64,000 bases of DNA from Nocardioides luteus (GTDB lineage Bacteria; Actinomycetota; Actinomycetes; Propionibacteriales; Nocardioidaceae): the NCBI RefSeq assembly GCF_015752315.1, contig NZ_JADOVJ010000001.1, forward strand, positions 3,154,501-3,218,500, read 5' to 3'. This document shows positions 17,046 through 25,157 of the stretch, piece by piece. Positions within the stretch are counted from its first letter, which is position 1. Every line of letters starts with the position of its first letter. Under the pieces are notes generated by a model. It did not search any database, had not been told where the DNA came from, and saw only the letters and a program-made list of their open reading frames with translations. Both the position numbers and the translations under genes were made by a program.

Positions 17046-18102
17046 GCCCAAGGTCGGCATCATCTTCGGTGGCGTCTTCGAGGAGCACCCGGTCTCGGTG
17101 AAGTCGGCGCAGGAGGTCGCCAGGCACCTCGACACCGACAGGTACGAGCCCTACTGGATCGGCATCACCAAGAGCGGCGACTGGCGCCTGTGCGACGGCC
17201 CCGAGGCCAGCTGGGAGGACGGCGCGCACCGCACGGTCGTGCTCTCCCTCGACCGCAGCGTCCACGGCCTGCTCGTCCTCGACCAGGACGACCACGGCGG
17301 CAGCTACGAGACCATCCGGCTCGACGTCGTGCTCCCGGTCCTGCACGGCAAGCTCGGCGAGGACGGCGCACCCCAGGGTCTCTTCGAGCTCTCCGGGATC
17401 CCCTACGTCGGCTGCGACGTGCAGAGCTCGGCTCTCTGCATGGACAAGTCCCTGGCCTACACCATCGTCGCCGAGGCCGGGATCCCGACGCCGACGTTCT
17501 GGACGCTGTTCCCCGGCGACACTGTGCAGACTGTCGGCGGTCCCGGCGTACTCCCCTATCCGGTCTTCGTGAAGCCGGCCCGCTCCGGGTCGTCGTTCGG
17601 GGTCAGCAAGGTGAGCTCGGCGGCGGAGCTGGACGAGGCGATCGCGACCGCGCGGCAGTATGACGAGAAGGTGCTCATCGAGGAGGGCGTCGTGGCCGAG
17701 GAGATCGGCTGCGCGATCCTCGGCAACGGCGCCGACCTGGTCACCGGGGAGGTCGACCACGTCGCGCTCTCGCACGGCTTCTTCAAGATCCACCAGGAGG
17801 ACGCTCCCGAGACCGGCTCGGAGAACGCGACCTTCATCGTGCCCGCCGACATCCCGGCCGAGGCGCAGGAGCTGGTCAAGACCGAGGCACAGCGGGTCTA
17901 CCGCGCGCTGGGCTGCCGGGGTCTGGCTCGGGTCGACATGTTCCTGAAGGCCGACGGCACCGTGGTGCTCAACGAGGTCAACACGCTGCCCGGGCTCACC
18001 TCCTACAGCCGCTACCCGCGGATGATGGCGGCGGCCGGGATCTCGATGACCGAGCTCCTCGACCGCGCGATCACCCTCGCGCTCGAGGAGGCGGTCCGGT
18101 GA
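17038..18102 (+). CDS. vanA: D-alanine--(R)-lactate ligase VanA
   Basis: A 354-residue ATP-grasp ligase that joins D-Ala and D-lactate, giving precursors with low affinity for vancomycin. GIIFGGVFEEHPVS is the N-terminal Ddl/Van signature and NEVNTLPGLTSYSRYPRM the C-terminal one. The omega-loop segment SHGFFKIHQE carries His (residue 252) where D-Ala-D-Ala ligases have Tyr; this His favours D-lactate. Together with the absence of a D-Ser signature and the adjacent vanH and vanX, this makes it a D-Lac ligase. It is the central gene of the operon. Confidence 0.94.
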   Translation: MSKPKVGIIFGGVFEEHPVSVKSAQEVARHLDTDRYEPYWIGITKSGDWRLCDGPEASWEDGAHRTVVLSLDRSVHGLLVLDQDDHGGSYETIRLDVVLPVLHGKLGEDGAPQGLFELSGIPYVGCDVQSSALCMDKSLAYTIVAEAGIPTPTFWTLFPGDTVQTVGGPGVLPYPVFVKPARSGSSFGVSKVSSAAELDEAIATARQYDEKVLIEEGVVAEEIGCAILGNGADLVTGEVDHVALSHGFFKIHQEDAPETGSENATFIVPADIPAEAQELVKTEAQRVYRALGCRGLARVDMFLKADGTVVLNEVNTLPGLTSYSRYPRMMAAAGISMTELLDRAITLALEEAVR

Positions 18103-18713
18103 GGGAGGGCTTCGCCTTCGTCGACGAGCTGGTGCCGGGCATCCGCTGGGACAGCAAGTACGCCACCTGGGACAACTTCACCGGCAAGCCGGTCGAGGGC
18201 TACCTGGTGAACCGGATCGTCGGGACCCGCGAGCTGTGCGCCGCGCTCGCCCAGGCGCGGGACAAGGCCGCTGCCCTCGGCTTCGGCATCCTGCTGTGGG
18301 ACGGCTACCGCCCCCAGCGCGCCGTCGACGCCTTCCTGCGCTGGGCCGAGGAGCCTTCGGACCCGGACGACGCGCGCAAGCAGCTCCACTATCCCGCGAT
18401 CACCCGCCCGGAGATGTTCGAGAAGGGGTACGTCGCCACGAAGTCCGGCCACAGCCGCGGCAGCACCGTCGACCTGACCCTCTTCTCCTTGGCCTCGGGC
18501 GAGCTACTGGACATGGGCGGTGACCACGACCTGATGGACGAGATCTCCCACCACGGCGCGGCCGGGGTCTCCGAGGAGGCGACCCGCAACCGGGCGCAGC
18601 TGTGCTCGGTGATGGAGTCGTGCGGCTTCAGCCGCTACCAGAACGAGTGGTGGCACTACTCGCTGGTCGAGGAGCCCTACCCCGACACCTACTTCGACTT
18701 CCCGGTCGGCTGA
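18099..18713 (+). CDS. vanX: D-Ala-D-Ala dipeptidase VanX
   Basis: A 204-residue zinc dipeptidase that destroys D-Ala-D-Ala so that only D-Ala-D-Lac enters the wall. The zinc ligands and catalytic residues match VanX: His118 and Asp125 in SGHSRGSTVDLTL, Glu183 and His186 in NEWWHY, and Arg71 in GYRPQ. The GTG start overlaps the vanA stop by 4 bases. The last 25 bases overlap the convergent CHAD gene. Confidence 0.94.
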   Translation: MREGFAFVDELVPGIRWDSKYATWDNFTGKPVEGYLVNRIVGTRELCAALAQARDKAAALGFGILLWDGYRPQRAVDAFLRWAEEPSDPDDARKQLHYPAITRPEMFEKGYVATKSGHSRGSTVDLTLFSLASGELLDMGGDHDLMDEISHHGAAGVSEEATRNRAQLCSVMESCGFSRYQNEWWHYSLVEEPYPDTYFDFPVG

Positions 18714-19555
18714 TCCAGCCAGCCGTGGACCTTCGGGCGGTTCGCCTCCTTCCAGGCGGGGGCGAACCGCTCCTCGGCGTCGACGGCGGCGGCAACCTCC
18801 GTCCGGAGGAGCTCGCGCAGGGCGTCGTCGTGCCCGGGGATCTCCTCGATCGCCCGGATCATGACCACGGAGTCGTTGAGATCGCCGAGGGCCGACTGGA
18901 TCGACCTGGTGGCCTCGGAGAGCCGCTCGGCGCGCTTGCCGAAGACCTCTCGCAGCGACTCGGCGGCGTAGCGGGTCCGCTTGGCCTTCTTGCGCGCCTC
19001 ATGGAGCCGGTGGCGTCGCTCGGCGGGATCCTCGGCGCACTCGGCGGCGTCGACCGCGGCCGCCAGGCGCCGCCAGCTCTTGCGGAGCCGCTTCCTCAGC
19101 GCCTTCCTGCCCGGAGCGCCGTCCGACCAGGGGAAACCGTCGGTCGCAGCCAGCGCCGCGACGAGTGTGCGGTAGCGCTCGCCGTCCAGCTCCGGGAGCA
19201 GTCGGGCGCGCCCGACGGCCTGGCGCTCGGCCAGAGCGGCCCGGAGCGCGTCGACACCCGACGGCGCCGGACCGTGCTCCGCCGCCCAGCGGCGCAGCCG
19301 TTTGCGGAGCACCTCGGCGTCGCGTACGTCTCCGAGGAGGGCGCCCAGCCACTTCAGCTCGTCGCGGAGCGGCTCGGTCTGCTCCGGGTCGAGGAACGGG
19401 CGGTAGGTCGCCAGGACGCTGCGCAACCTGCGTACGGTCACACGCATCTGGTGGACCGAGTCCTCCTCGTCACGCAGCACGAGCCGGCCCCAGCGGTGGA
19501 GCGCGGCCACCTGGTCGCGCCACCACTCGCCGACCGGCTCGTGTGGATGACTCAT
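18689..19555 (-). CDS. CHAD-domain protein
   Basis: A 288-residue, strongly charged, alpha-helical protein containing the CHAD fold. VHQMRVTVRRLRSVLATYRPFL near residue 35 and RLHEARKKAKRTRYAAESL near 205 carry the conserved His and the basic residues that bind polyphosphate or other polyanions in this family. Many CHAD proteins are fused to CYTH triphosphatases; this one is CHAD only. The ATG at 19555 has GAGGG upstream; the in-frame start at 19591 would add 12 unlikely residues. It is convergent with vanX, overlapping by 25 bases, and probably unrelated to resistance. Confidence 0.82.
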   Translation of the reverse strand: MSHPHEPVGEWWRDQVAALHRWGRLVLRDEEDSVHQMRVTVRRLRSVLATYRPFLDPEQTEPLRDELKWLGALLGDVRDAEVLRKRLRRWAAEHGPAPSGVDALRAALAERQAVGRARLLPELDGERYRTLVAALAATDGFPWSDGAPGRKALRKRLRKSWRRLAAAVDAAECAEDPAERRHRLHEARKKAKRTRYAAESLREVFGKRAERLSEATRSIQSALGDLNDSVVMIRAIEEIPGHDDALRELLRTEVAAAVDAEERFAPAWKEANRPKVHGWLDQPTGKSK

Positions 19556-19565
19556 CCCTCTATTA

Positions 19566-20564
19566 CTACCGTGCCACGGCGTCCAGGTCACGCGGCTCGG
19601 TCCGCTGAGCGCCCTCGGCCTCGGTGCTGCCCTCCTCGCGGTGCGGGAGCAGGGTCAGGAGCAGGCCGACCCCGGCCCAGCAGGCCAGAACGATCAGCGG
19701 CGTGGTGGATCCGGCGCCGTCGAAGAACGACAGACCGCGGAGCGCCGAGCCGGTCGCGCCCGGAGGCAGGAGCTGGCCGAGCCAGCCGAACGGGATCATC
19801 TCCGGTGCGGAGGAGATGCCGGAGAGCGGGTTGCCGACAAGCATGACCAGCAGCGCCATGATCCCGACGCCGGCCATGCCGATGAAGTGGCGCAGGCCGA
19901 CGATGGGCAGTGCGACCGCCAGGATGCCGAGCGCCACGACGCCCGCGTTGACGAGGTAGTCGCCCTCGAGGGCGCCGAGCCAGCCCTGGATGACTGCGGT
20001 CATCGCCAGACCGCCTCCGATCGCGATCAGGAACGCGGCGGCGACACGGTCGCGGGTGCGCTTGAGCGCCAGCGACGTGATCGCGCCGGCCATGATCCCG
20101 CCGAGCGCGAGAGGTAGGGCGGCCGTGCCGAAGACGAGACCGCGCGGGTCGTCCTCGGGGGCCGCGACGACATCGGTCACCGTCGGAGCGGTGCCGGTCT
20201 CGGCGCCCATCGCGGTCGCCATCGCGGTCAGCTGCTGGGCGACGTTGGCGCTGGCGGCCGACGCGGTCAGCACCTCCTGACCCTGGGGGCCGACGACGAT
20301 CGCGCCGTACGCCTCGCGGTCCTCGATCGCCTCGACCGCTGCCTCCCGGTCGGCGACCGCGGTGACGTCGAAGGCGTCCTCCCCTGCGGTGGCGGCAAGC
20401 TGCGTCTCGATCTGGGTGACCGCCTCTGCCGGACCGGCGACGGCCAACGGCAGTGCGCGCGGCTCCATCTCGCTGGAGGGCCAGGCGAACGCGGTGATGA
20501 GCAGGGTGAGCAAGGTGACCAGACCGAGGCTGACCCCGATCACGGCTTTCACTGACGTGGACAT
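19566..20564 (-). CDS. Membrane protein, ABC-2/YhgE-like permease domain
   Basis: A 332-residue protein with one N-terminal transmembrane helix (about 5-27), an external stretch of about 120 residues, and then about six helices from residue 145 (ALPLALGGIMAGAITSLAL onward). This layout is that of DUF3533/YhgE-Pip-like ABC-2 permeases, often linked to efflux of toxic compounds or surface functions. It is divergent from a TetR gene with two inverted operator copies between them, which suggests a drug-responsive pair. No ATPase is adjacent, so transport is not certain. The ATG at 20564 is preceded by AAGGAAGG. Confidence 0.65.
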   Translation of the reverse strand: MSTSVKAVIGVSLGLVTLLTLLITAFAWPSSEMEPRALPLAVAGPAEAVTQIETQLAATAGEDAFDVTAVADREAAVEAIEDREAYGAIVVGPQGQEVLTASAASANVAQQLTAMATAMGAETGTAPTVTDVVAAPEDDPRGLVFGTAALPLALGGIMAGAITSLALKRTRDRVAAAFLIAIGGGLAMTAVIQGWLGALEGDYLVNAGVVALGILAVALPIVGLRHFIGMAGVGIMALLVMLVGNPLSGISSAPEMIPFGWLGQLLPPGATGSALRGLSFFDGAGSTTPLIVLACWAGVGLLLTLLPHREEGSTEAEGAQRTEPRDLDAVAR

Positions 20565-20582
20565 ATCGAGCCCTTCCTTAAA

Positions 20583-20657
20583 AAAACGAATGTTCATTCT
20601 CTTTGAGGGACACTCTCCTCCGTCTCGTCGGATTTATCAAGAATGAATGTTCGTTTT
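20583..20657. promoter_or_regulatory. Paired TetR operators
   Basis: AAAACGAA-N2-TTCATTCT at 20583-20600 recurs as its inverted copy at 20640-20657, 39 bases away, with only the two central bases differing. One copy sits at the membrane protein gene and one at the tetR gene, so the TetR protein at 20679 probably represses both. Confidence 0.65.
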
Positions 20658-20678
20658 CTTTTGAGGTATGCTGCCGCC

Positions 20679-21284
20679 ATGCCGAAGATCAGCGAGGAGC
20701 ACCGCGCCGAGAAGCGCCAGCAGATCATCGCGGCGACGTTGCGGTGCGTGGAGCGCGACGGCTTCCACAAGACGACGATGGCCGCGGTCATCAAGGAGTC
20801 CGGCCTGTCCGCGGGCTCGGTCTACACCTACTTCCGGGGCAAGAACGACATCATCCGCGCGATCGCCGAGTCAGGCCTGACGACCATCGCCGAGGCGATC
20901 ACCCGGTTCACCCCCGACCCGGATTCCGGCTCGACCGCTCCCCCGCCCGAGGTGGCGATCGAGGCGGCGACCCAGCACCTCCTCGACATCTCGGCGGAGC
21001 TCGGCGTCGACCTCCCCAAGATCGCCCTGCAGACCTGGGCCGAGGCCGCGCGCGACCCCGAGGTGCGCGACCTGATGGCTCCCGAGGCCCGGCGGATCCG
21101 GGGCGCCTGGCGCACCTACGCCGAGGCCGCCATCGAGGCCGGCCGGTTCCGCGAGGACGCCGATCCCGAGCGCATCGCGATGGTGCTCACCGGCCTGCTG
21201 CCCGGCTTCATCCTGCAGCGGCTGATGCTGGGCGACGTCACCCCGAAGACGTACGCGGCAGGGCTTACCGACCTGCTCCGCTAG
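20679..21284 (+). CDS. TetR-family transcriptional regulator
   Basis: A 201-residue TetR protein. The helix-turn-helix is at residues about 12-58 (RQQIIAATLRCVERDGF, then SAGSVYTYFRGKNDII). The C-terminal half resembles the TetR_C_6 type found in multidrug regulators. The ATG at 20679 gives the usual short lead MPKISEEHR; an ATG at 20643 lies inside the operator and is less likely. It is divergent from the YhgE-like membrane protein and likely controls it together with itself. Confidence 0.82.
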   Translation: MPKISEEHRAEKRQQIIAATLRCVERDGFHKTTMAAVIKESGLSAGSVYTYFRGKNDIIRAIAESGLTTIAEAITRFTPDPDSGSTAPPPEVAIEAATQHLLDISAELGVDLPKIALQTWAEAARDPEVRDLMAPEARRIRGAWRTYAEAAIEAGRFREDADPERIAMVLTGLLPGFILQRLMLGDVTPKTYAAGLTDLLR

Positions 21285-21359
21285 GCGCCCGCGGGAGTTC
21301 ATCCCGCGCTCATGTGACCTCGCTTCCCTGAATGGACCAGCCATTCTCAGGGAGAGTCC

Positions 21360-22343
21360 ATGCGCCTGTCAGTCCCCCATCTGCCAGTCCTCACCGTCGT
21401 CTTCACCGCCATCACCCTGATCAGCTCGTTCGCCCCGGCTCCGGCCGTCGCGCAACCGGTGAGCGCCGGGCCGTACGACATCGTGGTCACCGATCAGGCC
21501 AGCGACCGGATCATCGTCCTCGACCCCGACGACGCCGACTGGACCAGCGGCGCCGAGAAGTGGGCCTGGCGGCCGACAGCCGCCGAGGGCTTTGGCGACC
21601 TCACCGACAACTGGGGCCTGCCCGACGAGGCCAAGCTCCGCCACCACGACGGACGTCGATACCTGCTGACCACCGACTCCTACGGACTGGCCGCGGTGGT
21701 CCCCTACCCCAGCGGCCGCGGGTCCTACTGGGCCGCTGATGTCGGCCGCGCCGACAACGCGCACAGCATCGAGCTGCTGCCGGGCGGCAACGTGGCCGTC
21801 ACGGCGAGCACGGGCGGCTGGGTCCGGGTCTACACCGCCTCGCAGGGGCGGCGCTCCGCGGCGTACGCCCAGCTTCCGCTCGCCGGAGCCCACGGCGCGG
21901 TCTGGGACCCGGCCACCCGGCTGTTGTGGACCCTCGGCGACCACGAGCTGGTGGGACTGAGGATCGGCGGGACGCGTGCCGATCCGACCATCTCGCGGGC
22001 GATCGCTCATCCGCTGCCGACCGACTGGGGTCATGACCTCCAGCTGGTCCCGCATCGTCCCGACCGGCTCTGGGTCACCACAGGCACCCGCGTCTACCAG
22101 GTGGACAAGGCCACCGGGACCTTCCACAGCGACTACGCCGGCGCGGAGACGATCGATGTGGCAGGGGTCAAGTCGGTCACCACCAACCCGGCGACCGGGC
22201 AGGTGATCACCACCCGGAGCGAGCCGGGCAACCCGTGTTCGTGGTGCACCTCGACCGTGCGGCTGCATCGCCCGACCGACTCCCGCACGCTTCCGGGCGG
22301 ACAGATCTACAAGGCGCGCTGGTGGGTGGACTACGCCGGGTGA
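21360..22343 (+). CDS. Secreted DUF6528-like protein (beta-propeller type)
   Basis: A 327-residue protein with a signal peptide (cleavage probably after AVAQP near residue 32). The mature part has repeated strand-rich blocks starting with a D-x-A-S-D-R-I-I-V-L-D element and blocks such as AHGAVWDPATRLLWTLGDHELVG, typical of an extracellular beta-propeller; it looks like the DUF6528 family. Two Cys in NPCSWCTS near residue 292 may form a disulphide. The ATG at 21360 has AGGGAGAG upstream. No enzymatic function is known. Its last 13 bases overlap the convergent LigB-like gene. Confidence 0.65.
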   Translation: MRLSVPHLPVLTVVFTAITLISSFAPAPAVAQPVSAGPYDIVVTDQASDRIIVLDPDDADWTSGAEKWAWRPTAAEGFGDLTDNWGLPDEAKLRHHDGRRYLLTTDSYGLAAVVPYPSGRGSYWAADVGRADNAHSIELLPGGNVAVTASTGGWVRVYTASQGRRSAAYAQLPLAGAHGAVWDPATRLLWTLGDHELVGLRIGGTRADPTISRAIAHPLPTDWGHDLQLVPHRPDRLWVTTGTRVYQVDKATGTFHSDYAGAETIDVAGVKSVTTNPATGQVITTRSEPGNPCSWCTSTVRLHRPTDSRTLPGGQIYKARWWVDYAG

Positions 22344-22837
22344 GCAGCCCAGCGGGCCACCCAGTAGCGCACGCCGTAGGGGTCGTCGTCGTAGTCGACC
22401 GCCACCGTCGCGACGCCACGCATCAGATCGGCGGCCTCCACGATCGGGCCGACGTCGGCCCACAGCTCGTCGGCCAGGCCGAGATCGAGCGCGGCCAGCG
22501 CCTCGGCGTCGGGCGTCGTCAACGCCTTGCCCAGGGCGTCGTCGAACTCGGCGGCCCGCGGGTCGAGGTGGCCGGGCGCTTTCTCGGTGCGGCGGGCCGA
22601 GCCGTTGCCGACGATGAGGTACGCCGCCTCCTGGTCGGTCACCGGAGCCGTGCCGACCTCGGCCAGCAGGGCGGCGGCGACCCGGGCGCCCTGCGCACCG
22701 GCGATCACGCGTACGTCCTCACCCAGCCAGGCCACCGCGGCCAGGCAGGCTGAGCGGAGCTCGTCGACGGGGTCGTCGAGCGAGGCGTACTCCGGCAGCA
22801 GGGCCAGGCATCCCGGAACCAGCGCCACTCGCGTCAC
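22331..22837 (-). CDS. LigB-like class III extradiol dioxygenase-family protein
   Basis: A 168-residue protein starting with GTG at 22837, overlapping the folP stop by 4 bases (GTGA), so it is translationally coupled. The segment LIVGNGSARRTEKAPGHLDP is typical of small actinobacterial proteins related to the class III extradiol dioxygenase (LigB) fold that lack a known reaction. The metal-binding His pair of true dioxygenases is not evident, and the protein is shorter than full-length members. It is the last gene of the gpgS-folP unit. Family call moderate; function unknown. Confidence 0.55.
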   Translation of the reverse strand: MTRVALVPGCLALLPEYASLDDPVDELRSACLAAVAWLGEDVRVIAGAQGARVAAALLAEVGTAPVTDQEAAYLIVGNGSARRTEKAPGHLDPRAAEFDDALGKALTTPDAEALAALDLGLADELWADVGPIVEAADLMRGVATVAVDYDDDPYGVRYWVARWAAHPA

Positions 22838-23694
22838 TGCAGCCCCCTGATCGCTCGCGCCGGACGGCGGCGCCCGGCGATCGTCCAGACCATGTCGACG
22901 GTCTGCCGGGTCTCGACGACCTGGTGGACCCGGTAGATGCGGGCCCCGGCCAGCGCGCAGACCGACGTCGCGGCCAGGGTGCCGAGGAGACGCTCCCCGA
23001 CCGGCAGGTCGAGGGTCTCCCCCACGAAGTCCTTGTTGGAGAGGGAGACCAGCACCGGCCAGCCGGTCTCGACCATCTCCCCCAGCCGTCGGGTGATCTC
23101 GAGGGAGTGGAAGGTGTTCTTGCCGAAGTCGTGGGCCGGGTCGATCACGATCGAGTCCTTGGCGACGCCGGCGTCGAGGGCACGCTGGGCGTAGGCGAGG
23201 GTGTCGTCGATCGCCGCTCGCACCACGTCGTCGTACTCGATCCGGTAGGGCCGCGTCCGCGGCGTCACGCCGCCGGTGTGGGTGCACACGATCGCGGCGC
23301 CGTGGGCGGCGGCGACGTCGACGAGCTCCGGGTCGGCACCGCCCCAGGCGTCGTTGATCAGGTCGGCACCGGCCGCGCACACCGCGTCGCCGACCTCGGC
23401 GCGCCAGGTGTCGACCGAGATCACCAGCGCCGGGAACTCCTCGCGCACCCGGGCCACGAAGTCGACGACTCGGGACTTCTCCTCCGCGGCGCCGATCTCG
23501 GCCCCGGGGGCCGCCTTGATCCCGCCGATGTCGACGATCTCCGCGCCCTGGGAGGCGACCAGGCGTACGCGATCGAAGGCCGCGTCCTCGGCCCAGGTCG
23601 CTCCCTTGTCGAAGAACGAGTCCGGCGTGCGGTTGACGATCGCCATCATCAGCGCGTCGTCATCACCGAATTCGTGTCGTCCGAGGCGCAGCAT
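22834..23694 (-). CDS. folP: Dihydropteroate synthase paralogue (FolP2 type)
   Basis: A 286-residue TIM-barrel of the dihydropteroate synthase family. IVNRTPDSFFDKG near residue 19 and IVDIGGIKAAPGAE near 54 match the pterin-binding loops. Position immediately downstream of gpgS, with TGATG overlap, is the arrangement of Mycobacterium tuberculosis folP2 (Rv1207) next to gpgS (Rv1208). FolP2 there is reported not to act as a normal DHPS, so the true function here is uncertain. Folate neighbours (folK, folB, folE) are absent, which supports the paralogue view. Confidence 0.8.
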   Translation of the reverse strand: MLRLGRHEFGDDDALMMAIVNRTPDSFFDKGATWAEDAAFDRVRLVASQGAEIVDIGGIKAAPGAEIGAAEEKSRVVDFVARVREEFPALVISVDTWRAEVGDAVCAAGADLINDAWGGADPELVDVAAAHGAAIVCTHTGGVTPRTRPYRIEYDDVVRAAIDDTLAYAQRALDAGVAKDSIVIDPAHDFGKNTFHSLEITRRLGEMVETGWPVLVSLSNKDFVGETLDLPVGERLLGTLAATSVCALAGARIYRVHQVVETRQTVDMVWTIAGRRRPARAIRGLQ

Positions 23695-24608
23695 CAGGCG
23701 ACCATACCGCCCGGGCCGTCACTCAGTGGCGGCCGCTCCAGCAGGCTCACGCTCCGGTCGAGCACCTTGGTGGAGCCGTCGATCGGGATGTACTGCCGCA
23801 TCTCCACGTCGTCGCCCGCCGGGCCGGTGCCGAGGCGCCGCGACATCATGCCCACGATCTGCGTGGCCATCAGGCCGAGGTCGAAGAGATCCTGGTGGCT
23901 GTGGTCGCGCTGGCCGAGATCGACCTGCGCGATCGCGTCCATCCCGCGGGTGTCCAGGGTGTCGACGAGCGCGGCGAGCTCGACGCCGTAGCCGGTCGGG
24001 ACCCGGAGCCGCTCGAACAGCGAGCGGCGGATCGACCACTCCCCCGCCAGCGGCTGGATCAGGTCGCGCAGCGGCCGGCGATGCAGGGCCAGCAAGGGGC
24101 GCGCGACGAGCTCGGTGACCCGGCCGCCGTCGAGACCGTGCTCGCCGGGGCGCCGGTAGAAGCCCTTGACCAGCTCGATCGTCGGATTGTTGACAAGGGG
24201 GCCGACCAGGCCGCGTACGAAATGGGTGTCCCAGTCGGTCAGGTCGGCGTCCATGAAGACGATGAGCTCGCCGGTGGTCACGAACTGCGACTTCCACATC
24301 GCCTCGCCCTTGCCGGGGTAGGAGCCGAGATCGGGCCGGATCGCGGCCGAGGCGTAGACGTCGGCACCCGCGTCCGAGGCGATCCGCGCGGTGTCGTCGG
24401 AGGAGTCGGAGTCGATGACGACGAGCTCGTCGACCAGGTCCGAGGTCTCCATCAGGCTGGTGCGCAGCGTGGTGACCAGGTCGCCGACGGTCGCGGCCTC
24501 GTTGCGCGCCGGGACCACGAGACTGACCCGCTGCCCCTGCTTGGCCTCGACGAGCTCGGCCAGGGACCAGTCGTCCCAGTGATGGGTGTTGCGCTCCAAC
24601 CAAGACAT
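23694..24608 (-). CDS. gpgS: Glucosyl-3-phosphoglycerate synthase
   Basis: A 304-residue GT81 glycosyltransferase that transfers glucose from a nucleotide sugar to 3-phosphoglycerate, the first step of methylglucose lipopolysaccharide or glucosylglycerate synthesis. LVVPARNEAATVGDLV near residue 30, DSDSSDDTARIA near 68, and the metal-binding FMDADLTDWD near 118 are present, with VELAALVDTLD in the acceptor region. The ATG at 24608 is preceded by TTTGAG; a TTG at 24614 is the alternative. It heads a three-gene operon with folP and the LigB-like gene. Confidence 0.85.
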   Translation of the reverse strand: MSWLERNTHHWDDWSLAELVEAKQGQRVSLVVPARNEAATVGDLVTTLRTSLMETSDLVDELVVIDSDSSDDTARIASDAGADVYASAAIRPDLGSYPGKGEAMWKSQFVTTGELIVFMDADLTDWDTHFVRGLVGPLVNNPTIELVKGFYRRPGEHGLDGGRVTELVARPLLALHRRPLRDLIQPLAGEWSIRRSLFERLRVPTGYGVELAALVDTLDTRGMDAIAQVDLGQRDHSHQDLFDLGLMATQIVGMMSRRLGTGPAGDDVEMRQYIPIDGSTKVLDRSVSLLERPPLSDGPGGMVA

Positions 24609-24644
24609 GCTCAAACCCTATAGACCCGAGCCTTGTCGAGGACC

Positions 24645-25157
24645 CTACGGAGTGTCCTCGTGGGAGCGGGTGAAGGTGAGGATCTCGTCGGTGGCGCCGT
24701 TCATCCAGACGTCCTGGCAGGCCTGCGCCATCTCCTCGAGGCCGTCGATCACGGTGCCGAAGACGTTGCCCGGCACCCACCCCTGGTCGCCGTTGATGAG
24801 GAGGTTGTTGCGGCCGTAGAAGAGGGCGAGGTCGACGATCTCGGTCAGCTCTGCCGGGCCGCGGTCCTCCGGGTAGCCGTAGGACGGGTTGCCGAGGTCG
24901 TCGGAGGAGAAGGCGAAGTAGCACAGGTCGCCTGGGATCGGGGTGACCGTGGTGTTCTCCTTGCCGGGCTCCTTCGCGGCGAAGGCGGGCACCAGGTGGT
25001 AGATCTCGTTGCGGGCGTACTTGCCGTGGAAGACCTGTCCGCTGAGCGGCAGCGCGTCCCACACGGCGCCGGCGGTACGTGGCGCCTCCTCGTCGAGAAG
25101 ACGGGCGAGGCAGGAGACTCCGCGGCGCTCCAGGGTGACGGTGATGTATCGGCTCAT
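24645..25157 (-). CDS. DUF3830 family protein (cyclophilin-like fold)
   Basis: A 170-residue protein matching DUF3830 in pattern: ALPLSGQVFHGKYARNEIY, PGDLCYFAF, and YGRNNLLINGDQGWVPGNVFG. The fold is cyclophilin-like, with no reported reaction. It overlaps the amidase stop by 4 bases (ATGA) and is the last gene of the hydroxyacid dehydrogenase-amidase-DUF3830 unit. DUF3830 genes often lie with amidases and Asp/Glu racemase-superfamily genes, as here, which points to a shared catabolic pathway. Confidence 0.75.
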   Translation of the reverse strand: MSRYITVTLERRGVSCLARLLDEEAPRTAGAVWDALPLSGQVFHGKYARNEIYHLVPAFAAKEPGKENTTVTPIPGDLCYFAFSSDDLGNPSYGYPEDRGPAELTEIVDLALFYGRNNLLINGDQGWVPGNVFGTVIDGLEEMAQACQDVWMNGATDEILTFTRSHEDTP

